Assembly (NCBI GenBank): GCA_916610825.1
Contig: OU744448.1
Coordinates: 4,441,465 to 4,505,464, forward strand
DNA length: 64,000 nucleotides
Source of the DNA: Haliclystus octoradiatus
Lineage: Eukaryota > Cnidaria > Staurozoa > Stauromedusae > Haliclystidae
Direction: 5' to 3'
Shown here: positions 1 to 24,956 of the stretch, piece by piece
How the letters are laid out: the number at the start of each line of letters is the position of its first letter
Position numbering within the stretch: the first letter of the stretch is position 1
Position numbers and translations under genes: made by a program
The notes under the pieces: model-generated
Databases searched by the model: none
Seen by the model: only the letters and a program-made list of their open reading frames with translations
What the model was told of the DNA's origin: nothing

Positions 1-12730
<12,730 letters not shown>

Positions 12731-13686
12731 CTTTATATCTTTGTTGTCCCGCCGTTAAGGCAGGGATTAAAAAATAACCAAGTTAAAGATGAAAATAAAT
12801 GATATTTCTATAATAGAAACTCGAAATCAAAGTGGAAGACCACGTTCAAAAATGAAGCAAGGGGCAATAATTAAGAGGCTGTTTGCGAAAAGAGGTTGGA
12901 AATGACGTCATTTAGATATTCACTGAAACACCTGAGAAGTGATGTTTCGAGTTTCGAATGGGTGAGGTATCAAACTATCAATAAAATGTGTTTTCAAACA
13001 TATTGAAATGGCATTTAACACAGGCCAGACTGCCCTGTCAACTGATGATGAATATTAAGTAGCAAAATCCTGCTATTATGTAACAACATTTTATTTTGTT
13101 GATGCAATGTGACCCATTTTTACTTTGTCCGCATGTCTGATTTCTGCATCGTTTCATATAACCGAAGGCCTGATGCTTCGATTGTAAGCCTACATTAGGG
13201 CTTCAGGCCAGACAGGACCTGAAAAATTGGACAATGGCTGACCAATATATCCAGACAAGACAATGCTTCCTTCTTGTCACTGGTTTGTAGCAGTGCAGGT
13301 GAGTCATTTGCATTTATTTATGTGGACAGTAGTTTCTTCATTTTTCAAATGTTATGGAAAATGCTATAGTGATAGTGATGAATGATCCTTGCTGTTCTGA
13401 AACTAGAAGTTCAAGTAGGCGCTAAAATATAATTTAATTATAATAGGCCTATTGAATTGAAGAATACCCCCACTCTATTTCTAGGCCTATTAATTATATT
13501 AAATTATATGTGTAGGCATGGTGTAGGGTAGGCCATATATCATTAGTAAAGATGTAGGCTAAAGCAAGTTAGGCTAAAATATATTTTATTCTATTATTAA
13601 GTCATACTGTATTATGTATAGTAGCAATTATTAAAGGAGTTGACCCAGAGAAAAGTCACTATCTAGTCTATCAAAGTGATGTCGAT

Positions 13687-13820
13687 CCAGTCTGCAGATT
13701 ATGGCAGTTTCGCACCCTAGGTTCAACGATATTTAGATATTATACGGTCAAACATCAACAGAGTATTTGACTGTTGCGCACCCGAGATCTCGGCGAAAAC
13801 TGCCCTTTTCTGCAGACTGG
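13687..13820. mobile_element. hAT-like MITE, 134 bp, 8-bp target duplication
   Basis: The left end CCAGTCTGCAGATTATGGC mirrors the right end, which reversed reads CCAGTCTGCAGAAAAGGGC. The flanks are the 8-bp direct repeat ATGTCGAT at 13679-13686 and 13821-13828. An 8-bp duplication is typical of hAT transposases. No coding capacity is seen. Confidence 0.8.
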
Positions 13821-14872
13821 ATGTCGATGTCTTGGAAAAAATGTCATGATAATCCATGATAATCCACTTGCAAATTCAATAATTTCAGGTCCAATCACAG
13901 ACCTGCACAAATTTCTCTATTCTGATTGGATAGGAGAAGTGCAACTTTGATGAAATTCGGTAGGCTTACTAGAAACCAGAATTTTCTCAAAATTGCATTT
14001 CCAGTGCAAAAAGCAAAATTCAAAAGTGATTGGGTAATATATAGGCTAATTGGATAAGATATTAAAGTCAATAAAAGTAGAGTTCAAAAAATGCGATTCA
14101 TGGTAACGCGTAATTGGACCATGGTCATTCAATATAATTTTTCATTTGATAAATGTGCTCAAATTCGATCACCAAAATAGCTGGAAGTTCAATTTATATT
14201 TTTGTAATTAAAATAAGTCTACCAGCTTAAACTAAATGGCAGCGCAATTAATTTTTTTTCCATCTTGGACGTTATTTCAATGACTAATTCAATTAGCCAA
14301 TTTCCTTTATTTAGTTATTTCCTTAATTAGCCTATTTCCTTTATTCAGTTATTTCCTTGGTTAATTCAATTAGCCAAGGGTCCTGGGATATTCCACCTTC
14401 GCAATAGATAAATACAACCTTCTTGAATTGATGTAGTCCTATCTTCTTTGCTATCTCATCTCAAAGCTTGTCAATTAATTCTAGAATGTGTTTCAAGAAG
14501 CAATGTGACAAAATCAATTTTCTGAATTGGAATAACTAGTTCACTTACCCGTTGTCATGCTGCTGTCTGGACCAGCTTTTCAAAAAAGTTATAAATGGAT
14601 TGCTCCCAGGATCAATGACCTAGTTCAAAATTAAAAAATATCCCTCCTATTTCCCCTCACTCACTGGATATTTGAACTCTTTTAAAAGGATTTCGGAAGG
14701 TTAGAGCAAATTCAGTAGAACATTAAAAGTTTGATTTTTAGGTCGAAATTTGACAAAAAAACGCAGAAGAACGTGTTGGAATGCCTTTTTGAAACCAGAA
14801 GGCGGAAGCGTTTGTCGGATTCTGTCAGAGCTAAATTGACGAAACATCAGTTTCTAATATTTCTAATACAAT

Positions 14873-15114
14873 CAGGGGTGGCACCAGAGGGGGACAGGGG
14901 GCTACAGCCCACCCGTCGGGGATGCTCAGCCCCCCGTCAGGGAAGACTAACTTTTCTTTCGGGGAATTTTTTTAACATATTTCGTAAAAAAACAATAGGA
15001 ATTAGCTCCATTCCAGTATTAGAGACTATTGCCAAATTGTTTCTATGTAACGTGGAAATTTGGCATGTCGGGGATGCCAGCCCCCTCGTCTGGGAAATCC
15101 TGGTGCCACCCCTG
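14873..15114. mobile_element. hAT-like MITE, 242 bp, 8-bp target duplication
   Basis: It starts CAGGGGTGGCACCAGAG and ends CTGGTGCCACCCCTG, with a 15-bp perfect inverted terminal repeat. The 8-bp direct repeat AATACAAT flanks it at 14865-14872 and 15115-15122. The interior has two related GC-rich blocks (cgtcggggatgctcagccccc and a match near 15066). The CAGGGGTGGC end and the 8-bp duplication point to the hAT superfamily. Confidence 0.85.
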
Positions 15115-15363
15115 AATACAATGGTAATTCTGTAATTAAATTTGTTGCGAGGATGGTTTATGTAGCAAAAAGTTAAAGTTTCTTTCCCAGTTGATGTCTA
15201 TTGTGATGGACTCCACTGGAATTGGTTATTGTTTTAATGAAGATTCCGGAAAATAAAAGACCCTGTACGATTACATAAGTGGAATGGTTTCTTGACAGAC
15301 TTTGATGATCTAATTTTCATTTATTATTTCATTTTATCCAATGTTACAGATCAATCAAATATA

Positions 15364-18300
15364 ATGTCGATTAGTACATCGATATCGAAGGCAACTGAAA
15401 CAGTCTTTGGTCAACTCAAGGATGGCAGAAATGTTAAGAAATTTATTTTAAATAATGCCAATGGTTTGACACTTGAAGTAATGGAATATGGTGCTGCCGT
15501 TTTGAAGATTTTAGCTTACGATAAGTGAGTCAGTTAACCTTATGCACAGCCCCATATCATGGGTGGATTTAGGTGTAGGCCTAAGCATGTAGCACAACGA
15601 GCACTAACTTTAGATCCAAGCAACATGCAATGTTTACCAAAAAAAAACTTTGCAAATCGATTTATTATTTGACTCAACAAAATTATGAAAACATTTATAG
15701 AAGCAATTATAACAGAGAAACGTTTTTGTATAGACATTATTGTTTTTGTCAACACTGTTTGATGTGCGTTTGTTCTATTTTGAGACAATATTACGCCTTC
15801 ATTCCATTAAGAACAATTGGTGTCAATCATAACACATAGTTCACTTGATTATCACTTCCTGTTTTGCAATTTAGACAGGCGATAAAATGAAGTTTAGATT
15901 ACCCTGAAAACATAGTGCTCAAAAGTACAGTTTCTGACTCATTACATCAAGATAGCATTGAGATAAATGATATTCTTTATGGTTTAGATATAAGCCTACA
16001 TGCCAAGCATTATTGTAGCCTACACATGGATGTCAAGTCCAATGCTTCTAAATGTGGCGTTCCTATATAGTAACACAAAAAGGATGGAAATTTTGTTGCC
16101 ATGGTAACTCGTATATGCTTCCTCTTTAGGGATATTTTGATCGAGCGAAATTTAGAATGATGCTTCAGGTCTCCAAAAGTAGATCATGCCCTACCTCAGA
16201 CACATTTCTACCAATTTGTTTCAGTTGCGGTAACAGTGTCAATAGCAAAAAACAATTCATGAACTCATGAACGGTTATGAACTCTCCAAAAGTGTAAATA
16301 AGGCACGCGATCGCTATTGCGCGACTCTCCGTGAAGGTCTGTAATAAACAGGTGGCCACTAGAGGTTACTGTTGTAACGTGTTTGACTGTAGGCCTATCG
16401 AATTCTCTGTGTTTGTTTATCAGGATATGTTTGCTGTTTACCAGAGATGCCTAACTTATTTGCTGTTGCTTGTTGATGTACTCAACGTTTATGTACTGAT
16501 TAATCTACTTGGTATATGTCTGGATTTATAAAAGCTGTTAAAAAATTTCATTATTTCAAACTGGTTCATGTTATATTTTAATTTTTTTAGGTTCGGTAAA
16601 CTGGAAGATGTAACATTGGGTTTTGATAATTTGCAAGGTGATTAGATAGGGACAATGTAAAAATGAATCCTGACTCAATATCAAGGCTCTAGGTCTATTG
16701 TGTGATTTTCAGAAAGGATCTTGATGATTTCCTTAATCTTAATTATAGTAGATTCAAAAATAATATAATTATAGCGTTTATGCCATATACATGCTGATTG
16801 CTGAGGCTATACAATATGTTACTTTCTCAATAAGAAAATGATGCTAGCATCTTCCTCAATTATTATAAAACCTGTTGAGCTTCAATTTATTTCAGCAGTG
16901 TGCCTTGAATCTGGGACGGATCAGGATAGGCCTACGCATCCTATTATGTTACGTCTGTTATGTTAGCCTATACCCTCCAGAATAAGTTCATAATTTCATG
17001 AACTTTTCATAAACACTACATGGCCCAATTTTCATGACCTGTTCATGAACTGTTTGTGAACAGTTCCATAAGTTAATGAAAACAGTTCTAGAGTTCATTA
17101 TGAAATTACCCACAATTTGATGAACATTTCATAAACTGCTTGTGAACTGATAAATACTGATAAAAAGTGGGCCATATTACAATGTAGAACTCATGAATTT
17201 TAATGGTTGGTAATTTGTGATAAGTCTTAATTTCTTTGTAATCAGATTATGAAGAGTGCAATGATGCCTACTTTGGTGTTTGCGTCGGTCGTGTTTGCAA
17301 TCGTATAGCTAATGGGAAGTTTCATTTAGACGGGAAAGAGTTTCAACTTGCTTGCAATAATGGTCAAAATCATCTCCATGGAGGCAAAAATGGATTTTCT
17401 AAGGTATCAGGCCTAGCCGTCGAGTGCCACAGATCTAAAACAAACAAGTTGAAATTCACATGAAAATGTTCATAAATTTACACCAAATAGTTTCCCGTTT
17501 CCCATCTGTTGTTTCAATTATATTCTATTGCAAACTTTGCAAATATCCAGTTTATGTGAATTTCAATTAGTTGCCAGGAAAAACCTGCCATCTTCAGCTC
17601 AGTCTATATGTTTTATTGAGAACTTCATACACAGGTTGAAAAAGTGTGGTCTTAAGGGAACACATTTGTATAGGACTTTATGATAACTATAATAGCAAGA
17701 TCCTAGGTTAACTCAAACATTGAGTCAGTATACATATTATATCTGTACATTGAGGCCTATAAGATATTCATAAATTTAATTCCAATGGCTTACGTCCAAC
17801 CCTGTGCAAACACATGCATGATACAATTTATAGTAATCTGGGTTAGCCCCAGATCCCCACTCCCACAGGTGGCAATAATTTTTTTAGTAATAGCAAGTTC
17901 GTCACAACATAAGTCATGGTGGTAGACACTACCCTGTGAAAAAAGTTGAGCAAGTAAAGCTGAATATAGGCCAATGTTATACAGTAGAAATATTTTCCAA
18001 TTTTTATGTTATAGAAGTTATGGAACGGTTCTATAGTTGATCAACACAAAGTAAAATTCACGTTGACTAGTGCTGACGGAGATGATGGTTATCCTGGAGA
18101 ATTATCAGTTTCTGTCTGTTACTCGTTATCATCTGATAATATGATCACGATTGAGTTTGAAGCAACTGTTAAAGATAAGCCAACCATTATCTCTCTTACC
18201 AATCATACATATTTCAATCTTGATGGAGTAGGGGTATGTAAATTGAAATATTTAATTTGTTTTACCCACTTTTGTCACTTATTCATGGATTGTTCATGAG

Positions 18301-21300
18301 ATTTTCATGAACTTTTCATGGACAATTTCTCATCCATGAACCAGTTCATCAAATGGTTCATGAACTGTTCATGACTGTTCATAAACCCACAACGAAATAT
18401 TCATGAACTGTTCATAAATTCGCAAAGAAATGTTTATGGACTGTTCATGAACTATTTTTTTTTCCAGAGGGCAGGTATCTACTTTATTTAATTGAATAAT
18501 ACTCGAATCAATTTCGAGATTTGAGAGAAATTGAATGCCAAGCTAATTCTCAGGAAAAAATGTAGATAAATGTTTAAAATGTTATTGATTTGATTTTTCT
18601 GATTACTTATTGCCTGACTACCATGTCAGCAAATGGTGATTCAATAATCGATGACAATTTGTCATAAAGAAACCTATAGTGAATCCATCAAGTGTTCATG
18701 AACGTTATATGGCCCAATTTTCATGAACTTTTTCATTTTTCTTTTCATACGTATTTATGACCTTTTTATTAACAGTTCAGACACAATAGTGCTAATGAGC
18801 ATGTATCACTAATATTGCTGTTAGTAAAAAAGTGTCTCTTTTTCTAGAACAGAATGATAGTTTGTGTGCTCTCGACAGTCAAGTAATTAATATTGTTTCA
18901 ATTTGGAATTTTTACTTTTGACTAAGTGTGATGTTTGATCTGTTACTCCCATTTATAGGCATTTCCTGATGTACTTAATCATTCACTTCAAATTTCCGCC
19001 AGTAAATATCTGCCAATCGATGAAAACTCTATCCCGACAGGTAATGCACTAATTTCCCCTTTTCAAATCAGATATTATGTCATTTTTGTCTACATCATCG
19101 TTATCAATTTATCATTATTATTATTATAAATACCAGTAGAGAATTTGTTACTGTAACTTGAAGCTTCATGCTTTAAAGGTGATCATCAGACAGTTGAGAG
19201 TAATTAATAAAAACATACTGGGTTCCTCGGATATAGACTTACAGTAACATAAATCACAGCAATTATGCAAGTCTATATCTGAACTACCATGTATGTTTTA
19301 TTAATTGGTCTTCACTGTCTGATAATTGCAATAAAGCGTGAAGTTTCAAGTTACAGTAACAAAATGTGTAGTCTTTGACTTCTCTATTAATGTTATTACT
19401 AGCAAGGAGTTATACACGTTATCAATAAATTGGATAAGGGAGATCCCTAGCAAACAATAGCAGCTGTGACGTTAAGCTGCAAAGACCGCAAAATGAAAAG
19501 ATACATTTGTTTCGATAGGAGGAGTGCAAAAGGAAAATTTAACGGCAAGCCAAATAAAATTGTGGATCAAAACTTGGTGATTTGAATGAACTACTGTACT
19601 TTCAAACATTTTGATGGAGAATATGGAGAGTTATCAATGTACATACGCTTTTGAAACTCTCTTTTACATGTTAAGATTCATTTTCATTATTAATATTATT
19701 TTTATTTTTGTATAACATCTTGTGTAAGTTTTTTACGTCATAGGAATAAAAAAACCTGTGGAAAATACTCCCTTTGATTTTACAACCATCAAAACCATTG
19801 GCGAGACAATGAAATCACTTGATGGTACAGATGCTTCTGTTGGATACGATCATAACTTTTGTCTGAATCAAGAAGATGATACAAAATTGAAAGCATGGTA
19901 ATTATACTGAGCAGTCTTACATTTTCAAGTAATTAAATTATTATTATTAATAGCAATCATTTTTTACCTGAACTTGTTTTACTGTGTGACTAGAGTACTT
20001 TGCCAAGTTTTTTTTTCGATAAACAGATAAGTATCTTCTTAGAAATGAGCATTTGAAAAAGTGAGAATTTCAACTTTTGAAAAACAGAGAATAAAATTTA
20101 ACTGAAGTCATACTTTAAAAATTCTCATCAGGACGACTGAGCGCCATTTAAGATTATGACATCTATCGAGCATTTGTTCGTAAGAACAAAATATTTGAAA
20201 ATTGTGTTGTTGTTATGGATGAATGCTCGATAGTTGTTGTGATCTTATGGTGCTCACTCGGTAAAGTAATCAAGTCACTTAAGCCCTGGGCAAACGACGG
20301 CAACATTTGCGCGACTTTTAAATCCTTCAAAAGTCCTTGTCGTTTAGCAACTCTTTCGATTTTGTCTGACGTGTTGCATCGTGTATTTCATTTGTCGCAT
20401 TGTGTTTGATTGCCATCAAACATTTTCAAAGTCTTTCAAAGGATTTTAATTATCGAACACCTTTGGAACGAATTTTGTTCGAAATGTATCAAACTTTTTC
20501 GTTGTTGTTTCTTCTCCATGGCTTCATTTTAAGCTCGTTTTAAGCTCGTTTTAAGCTCGTTTTAAGCTCGTCGTTTAGCCGCTCCTGAAAAGACTGTTTC
20601 AAAACGTCAGACAAAAACAGATTTGTCGCTCAAATGTTACCGCGTTTGCCCAGGGCTTTAGTAGGCTACAACAGGTTAAGGTAAACATTTTTATTTTCAA
20701 TTTTTTATGAGTTAACCCTATTGAAACATCATTCATTCCTGATGGTCATATTGTTTTGAGTTTTACTGACAGCGTTTCGATATTAGGGTTTTCAAATGGA
20801 AGCTTTTATTGGTTCTATTTTATTACATACAATAGTTAACTGTCTATAACTGTCTATATCTGTCGCTTCATCGGTAAAGTTTAACGACAATTCATATAAT
20901 TATATTGTAATTTACATATCCCTTAATAAATTTTCACAGATTGTAGCTAGAATCATTTTTTTAGCCCTCTTCAGTGTTTTGAATTGCTTTTGGTGTGTGA
21001 TGTCTCTGCTTGTATTCTTAGCAAAGAATAACTACTTGAAACTTTTTTTTTAACTTGATCTATAGCTTAAATAGATTTTAATGCCTCCCCTATCATTTGA
21101 CTGACTATAGACACTCATTCTATTGTCTATGGGCTGACCCACCTTTCCAAGTATGCTTCTATTAACAATTAACCTTATTTATGGCAATTTTTTGTAGTCT
21201 TCTAGGATCAAATTTACTCATGCTAGAAGTCTATACTAATCAACCTGGGATACAGTTATACACTGGGAATTATTTAGATGGTATCAAAGGAAAAAATAAT

Positions 21301-23448
21301 GTTACGTACAAGAAACATGCTGGTTTATGTTTAGAGACTCAGTATTATCCCAATGCTATAAATACAGTAAGTACCTCTACAAAAACAGTTCATGATTTTT
21401 TTATGAACTGTTTATCATGAAAACATTTATGAAATTCAACTTAATTATTATTTAACAACCAATAACTTATTAACCAATTATCAATACGGCTTCCGTAAAA
21501 ATCATTCCACCGATGGCAGTATTTCAAATTTTTCGGAATTTTGCTTCGATAATGTTCTAAATAAAAAATCTTGTAGGTGTGGTAAGTATAGATCTAAAAA
21601 AAGCATTTGACACTGTAGATCATCTTATTTTATTAGATAAATTTGAAATTATATGGTAGTAATGTAAATAGTTCAAATTTTTTTAATTCTTATTTAATAG
21701 GTAGAAAACAAATCGTAAATGTAAATAATGTAAATTCTAACTTAGGTGTAATTAAATATTGAGTTCCCCAAGGGTCAATCCTTGGGCCTCTACTTTTTCT
21801 TATTTATATCAATGACATATGCGCATCTGTAAATAATTGTAAAATTAACTTATATGCTGATGATACTCTTTTGTACGTAGCTCACAAAAAATTAAATGAC
21901 ATAGAACAACTTTTACTCTTAGATTTAAACCAAATTCATGCCTGGCTGTGTGCAAATAAACTAACTCTCAATATATTAAAACTAAATGCATGGTAATTGG
22001 CTCAAAGCCAAATTTAAAAAAGCAAGAAGAAACTGAATTTTCTATCAAAATAGATCACCAGCAAATAGACCGGGTTAATTTAATGCAGTATCTAGGAGTA
22101 CTAATTGATACTAATTTAACATTCGATAATCATATTACTGCTCTGAATAAAAAAATTAATAGAAGTTTAGGGGTACTGAAATATGTAAGACGCTTCATCC
22201 CACAACAATCTGCATTAATTATTTATAACGCCATTGTTTTGCCACATTTTGACTACTGCGCTATTGTATGGGGGAATTGTAAAACTGAACATCTTGATCG
22301 CCTCCAGAGATTGCAGAACAGAGGAATGAGGTCAGTGCTCCGTTGTAACTATCGAACTCGTGTCTCTGATATGCAAAGTCAGCTTGGCTGACTTTCTGTC
22401 AGAGACCGAATAACATCAAATCAACTAATGTTCATACACAAAATTAAATTTAACCAATCTCCTCCTTTGCTTTCTTCATTATATCAACGACCACATACCA
22501 CCAGAACAAGATCCCACTACCACAATGACATTTACATCAGGTCAAGCCATTGCCACTCATTTCAACATGCTGGTGCTCATAAGTGGAACGATCTACCGTC
22601 TACAATGAAGGAAGTATCAAACAGGCCAACTTTCAAACGTCTCCTTGGGAAGCACTTACACGGAATAACATAATTAAGTTAATCAAATCTTTCTTCAAAT
22701 GTCTATCCTGTAAAGTATATTGTTGTAAAATTGTATTGTTATTATATGTATATCTATATATTTATAAATCAGTCTTGTGAAAAAAAGCTTTTAGCTTATT
22801 CAAGTTCTGAATAAATGATGATGATGATGATGATGAAAGACAGGCCATTCAATGTCCATGTACTGTTATAACATGTTGACACAGCTCAACATGGACCATT
22901 TTAAAACATCCTTCATTCTTGACGGTTGATCATTCCATTTATATGCCACCATCGTTTTGAAATTATTGACGATGTCTAGACAAATCCGGTAGACACATGT
23001 CATTGATGCACATTTATAACGCCAGGCGTCAGGTGCTATGCTGCTGCATGTCAATTTTTTAAGTTAAATTTTGCCAATACTGTGCGTACACCTACAGTCA
23101 AACCTGCCATGACGTTCACCTCTATACTGTGGCCATCTGCTATAAAACCTGTAATAACGGTCACCTCTATACTGTGGCCGCCGGCTATAGCGATTAGTAG
23201 GCCTATATCTAAAAATTTTAAGTAGGCCTATATCTAATAATGTTTTCTATTGAATCAATCCTGTATATAACGACCATCTATACACAGTGGTCAATTGAAT
23301 TATCTACCACTGTATATTATGCTCCCGTCGACTAATGGATTATTTTTTATTTTTTATTTAGGATAAGTTTTGCAAGCCAATTTTAGTACCTGGTGAGTTG
23401 TATCATAGTAAAACAGAATGGAGGTTTAGTCATTGTAAAATTGAATGA
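15364..23448 (+). CDS. GALM: Galactose mutarotase (aldose 1-epimerase), complete, 8 coding exons
   Basis: The enzyme interconverts alpha and beta anomers of galactose and glucose at the start of the Leloir pathway, in the cytosol. Coding exons are 15364-15524, 16591-16637, 17246-17403, 18015-18233, 18959-19040, 19744-19897, 21198-21366 and 23362-23448. All have GT-AG borders and matching phases, giving 358 residues; the human enzyme is about 342. Family residues are present: Arg85 in GRVCNRI, His114 in NHLHGG, the catalytic acid His186 in LTNHTYFN, Asp258 in YDHNF and the catalytic base Glu320 in CLETQ. The start is the first ATG after an acceptor (atgttacag), with [21 protein letters not shown] matching the usual N-terminus. 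Intron 7 hosts a truncated LINE and intron 6 a MITE. It is divergent from ABCE1. Nothing suggests it is broken. Confidence 0.95.
16985..17150. repeat. GTTCATGAAC-family MITE, degenerate copy 2
   Basis: It contains many ttcatgaa/ttcataaa units and the family core 'tggcccaattttcatga'. The terminal CTGCGAAAA blocks are no longer clear. It lies in GALM intron 2, just before the exon at 17246. Confidence 0.5.
18286..18475. repeat. GTTCATGAAC-family MITE, copy 3
   Basis: It is a run of palindromic ttcatgaac units ending in a T-rich block, 'atttttttttccagagg', which resembles the family right end. It begins about 50 bases after the GALM splice donor at 18233. A shorter run of the same units lies at about 18690-18775. 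Confidence 0.55.
19147..19360. repeat. Long hairpin element (arms about 95-105 bp)
   Basis: The left arm begins GTTACTGTAACTTGAAGCTTC. The right arm, reversed, begins GTTACTGTAACTTGAAACTTC. The two stay alignable almost to the centre (for example GATATAGACTT on both). This is a foldback MITE or an inverted duplication inside GALM intron 5. Just after it, ATGTGTAGTCTTTGAC also occurs in the hairpin at 28233. Confidence 0.6.
20282..20657. mobile_element. PIF/Harbinger-like MITE, 376 bp, TTA target duplication
   Basis: The left end is AGCCCTGGGCAAACGACGG and the reversed right end AGCCCTGGGCAAACGCGGT. Similarity runs on through AACATTTGCGCGAC against AACATTTGAGCGAC, for about 37 bases. TTA flanks both ends (20279-20281 and 20658-20660), which fits the 3-bp TWA duplication of PIF/Harbinger elements. 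Inside, TTTTAAGCTCG is repeated four times near 20529-20570. It lies in GALM intron 6. Confidence 0.75.
21436..22837 (+). mobile_element. 5'-truncated CR1-like LINE copy, decayed (in GALM intron 7)
   Basis: This is a second copy of the element at 29296-34229. It starts in the middle of the reverse transcriptase, before the FRKNHSTDG block, and runs through the YADDTLL active site to the 3' end 'gttctgaataaatgatgatg'. Reading frames are broken: there is a TGA where the intact copy has GGA before VPQGSILGP, and frameshifts elsewhere, leaving separate frames at 21990-22391 and 22428-22673. The tail is a (GAT)n run. It lies in the same orientation as GALM, within its last intron. Confidence 0.9.
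22860..22975 (-). mobile_element. Fragment of a related LINE 3' ORF end
   Basis: On the minus strand the translation reads [17 protein letters not shown], clearly like [20 protein letters not shown] near the C-terminus of the intact LINE. Only about 30-40 codons are recognisable. It directly follows the truncated LINE copy and points the other way. Confidence 0.5.
23093..23314. repeat. MITE with CAGTCAAACC ends, copy 3
   Basis: It starts TACAGTCAAACCTGCCATGA and ends in 'accactgta'. The left-end segment, 'aacctg..ataacggtcacctctatactgtggcc', is present twice in tandem, making this copy longer than those at 1355 and 2890. It ends 47 bases before the last GALM exon. Confidence 0.6.
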
Positions 23449-24956
23449 ATGTATGTATGAATGTACCCATGTATGTAATTATCAATTAGAGAATTGTAAT
23501 TATCAATTAGAGAATGTATACTGTAGATAGATTGTTATTTTTTATCATCACATAAACACAGCAGAATAGTCATATTAAATAGCATAGTTTAAACAGATTC
23601 ATTGTATGGTGACCTAGAATGTTTCCATTAACCATATTTTTAATATGTGATTGTTAAAGCAGGAAATAGAATGGCCACATAATGAAACTATCTTATCCTT
23701 GTGAAGTACAGTTCAGGAGTTCATGAATCCTAAATATATGGCCCAACTTTCATGAACTTTTTGAAGTTGGGCCATTTAAAGTTCATGAATTGTTCATGAA
23801 CTTCTCAACCGTTTTTCGCAGGAGTACATTTTGAAAAATATTATTATGTAAATGACGATGGTGACTGTAAAATCGCTCTGCTGCCGACGTTCACTTTTTT
23901 CAAAACATTTACAACCATGCGGACCGAAAGAAAAGGAGGAATGAGTATAAACAAGCAATTCTTTCCTGATTCCGGAGAACTAATCTGCGTAATAGCCTAC
24001 TCAATACAGACTGATACATTTCTTAAGAAATATTCTAAACGTCTGCAGAGCTGCAAAATATCCATAAATTAATAATACAACTTTGAGGTTTGGGCTGCAA
24101 TACAAAACACTCCGCTATGTGATCCCTGCCAAGCATTTACTGGTGTTGTTACATCCCAGAAGAAAATCCTGGCTATTCCTGTCAATTGTTGTCGACCCGG
24201 TATATCAAAGCATCCAGGAATGGGGAGACGTGCTATCGATTGTGCTCATCATCAGTTATGAAAAGTATCTGCTAGAGGAATAAAAATTGATAGGGATCTT
24301 GGTCCAAGGGTAAACAGAGGATTCCGAAGTTTGAGAGTCCGATTCCAAACCAGTCCTTATATAAGCATTTGATTCCGAGTCTGGCTCCAAAATATTGCAG
24401 AAAATTGACATCCTGTAAAAATTTTGTAACCGATCTCAATTGTCAACTTTGCAATGCTTATGAAGAAATTATTCTAGGCTCCGACTCCTGCTATTGACTT
24501 TAGAAAATTCACACCTATCCGGCTCGTCCTGTTAAAATATTGATTGTTATAACGGAATTGTATGTATTAAATAAAATGCATTCTGAAGTATAATTATATA
24601 ACATGAGATACCACAAACATTTCATTACATGCAGATACTGCAGCGCATATGAAATACAGCATGTGAAACTTGGTTCTGATGGGCCAATAGGCAAGCTAGT
24701 ATTCTCAAATTATTTTACTAAGGCTGGGATTCCACTTAACCGGATAGCCATCCGAGCGTTGGGATTTTCGTTCTGGTTAGGCATTCGAATGACACTATAC
24801 CAAATTAATAGTCCGGTATGCCATAGTTTCTCTAGCTGAGCAAAATCCACTCTACTACGGACGTATACAGGGTAAAGATTGATGCGGTATGAATTATGGA
24901 ACGTGATTCGATCCGTGTATTCGTCAGAGTTGAGCTAGTGTATTCCATAAAGGTAT
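23449..24956. other. GALM downstream region
   Basis: This presumably includes the GALM 3' UTR. Candidate AATAAA signals lie near 24284 and 24571, but none can be assigned. The GTTCATGAAC MITE at 23707-23826 is here. The stretch 24300-24500 and the stretch 25440-25860 beyond the SINE share 'gagtcggagt/tccgactcc'-type segments, probably one dispersed repeat. No gene is seen. Confidence 0.35.
23707..23826. repeat. GTTCATGAAC-family MITE, copy 4
   Basis: It starts TACAGTTCAGGAGTTCATGA and ends GTTTTTCGCAGGAGTAC. The centre is an inverted pair, 'tggcccaactttcatgaac' facing 'gttgggccatttaaagttc'. It is one of the clearest members for the internal TGGCCCA block. It lies about 260 bases after the GALM stop codon. 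Confidence 0.65.

Larger units (their letters stand above)
12731..15363. promoter_or_regulatory. Divergent intergenic region between ABCE1 and GALM
   Basis: ABCE1 reads leftward from 12730 and GALM reads rightward from 15364, so this 2.6 kb should hold both promoters and upstream untranslated exons. An acceptor (atgttacag) just before the GALM start codon shows that GALM has at least one upstream non-coding exon, or receives a spliced leader. Two hAT-like MITEs lie here (13687-13820 and 14873-15114). I could not pick out a TATA box or start site with confidence. Confidence 0.4.
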
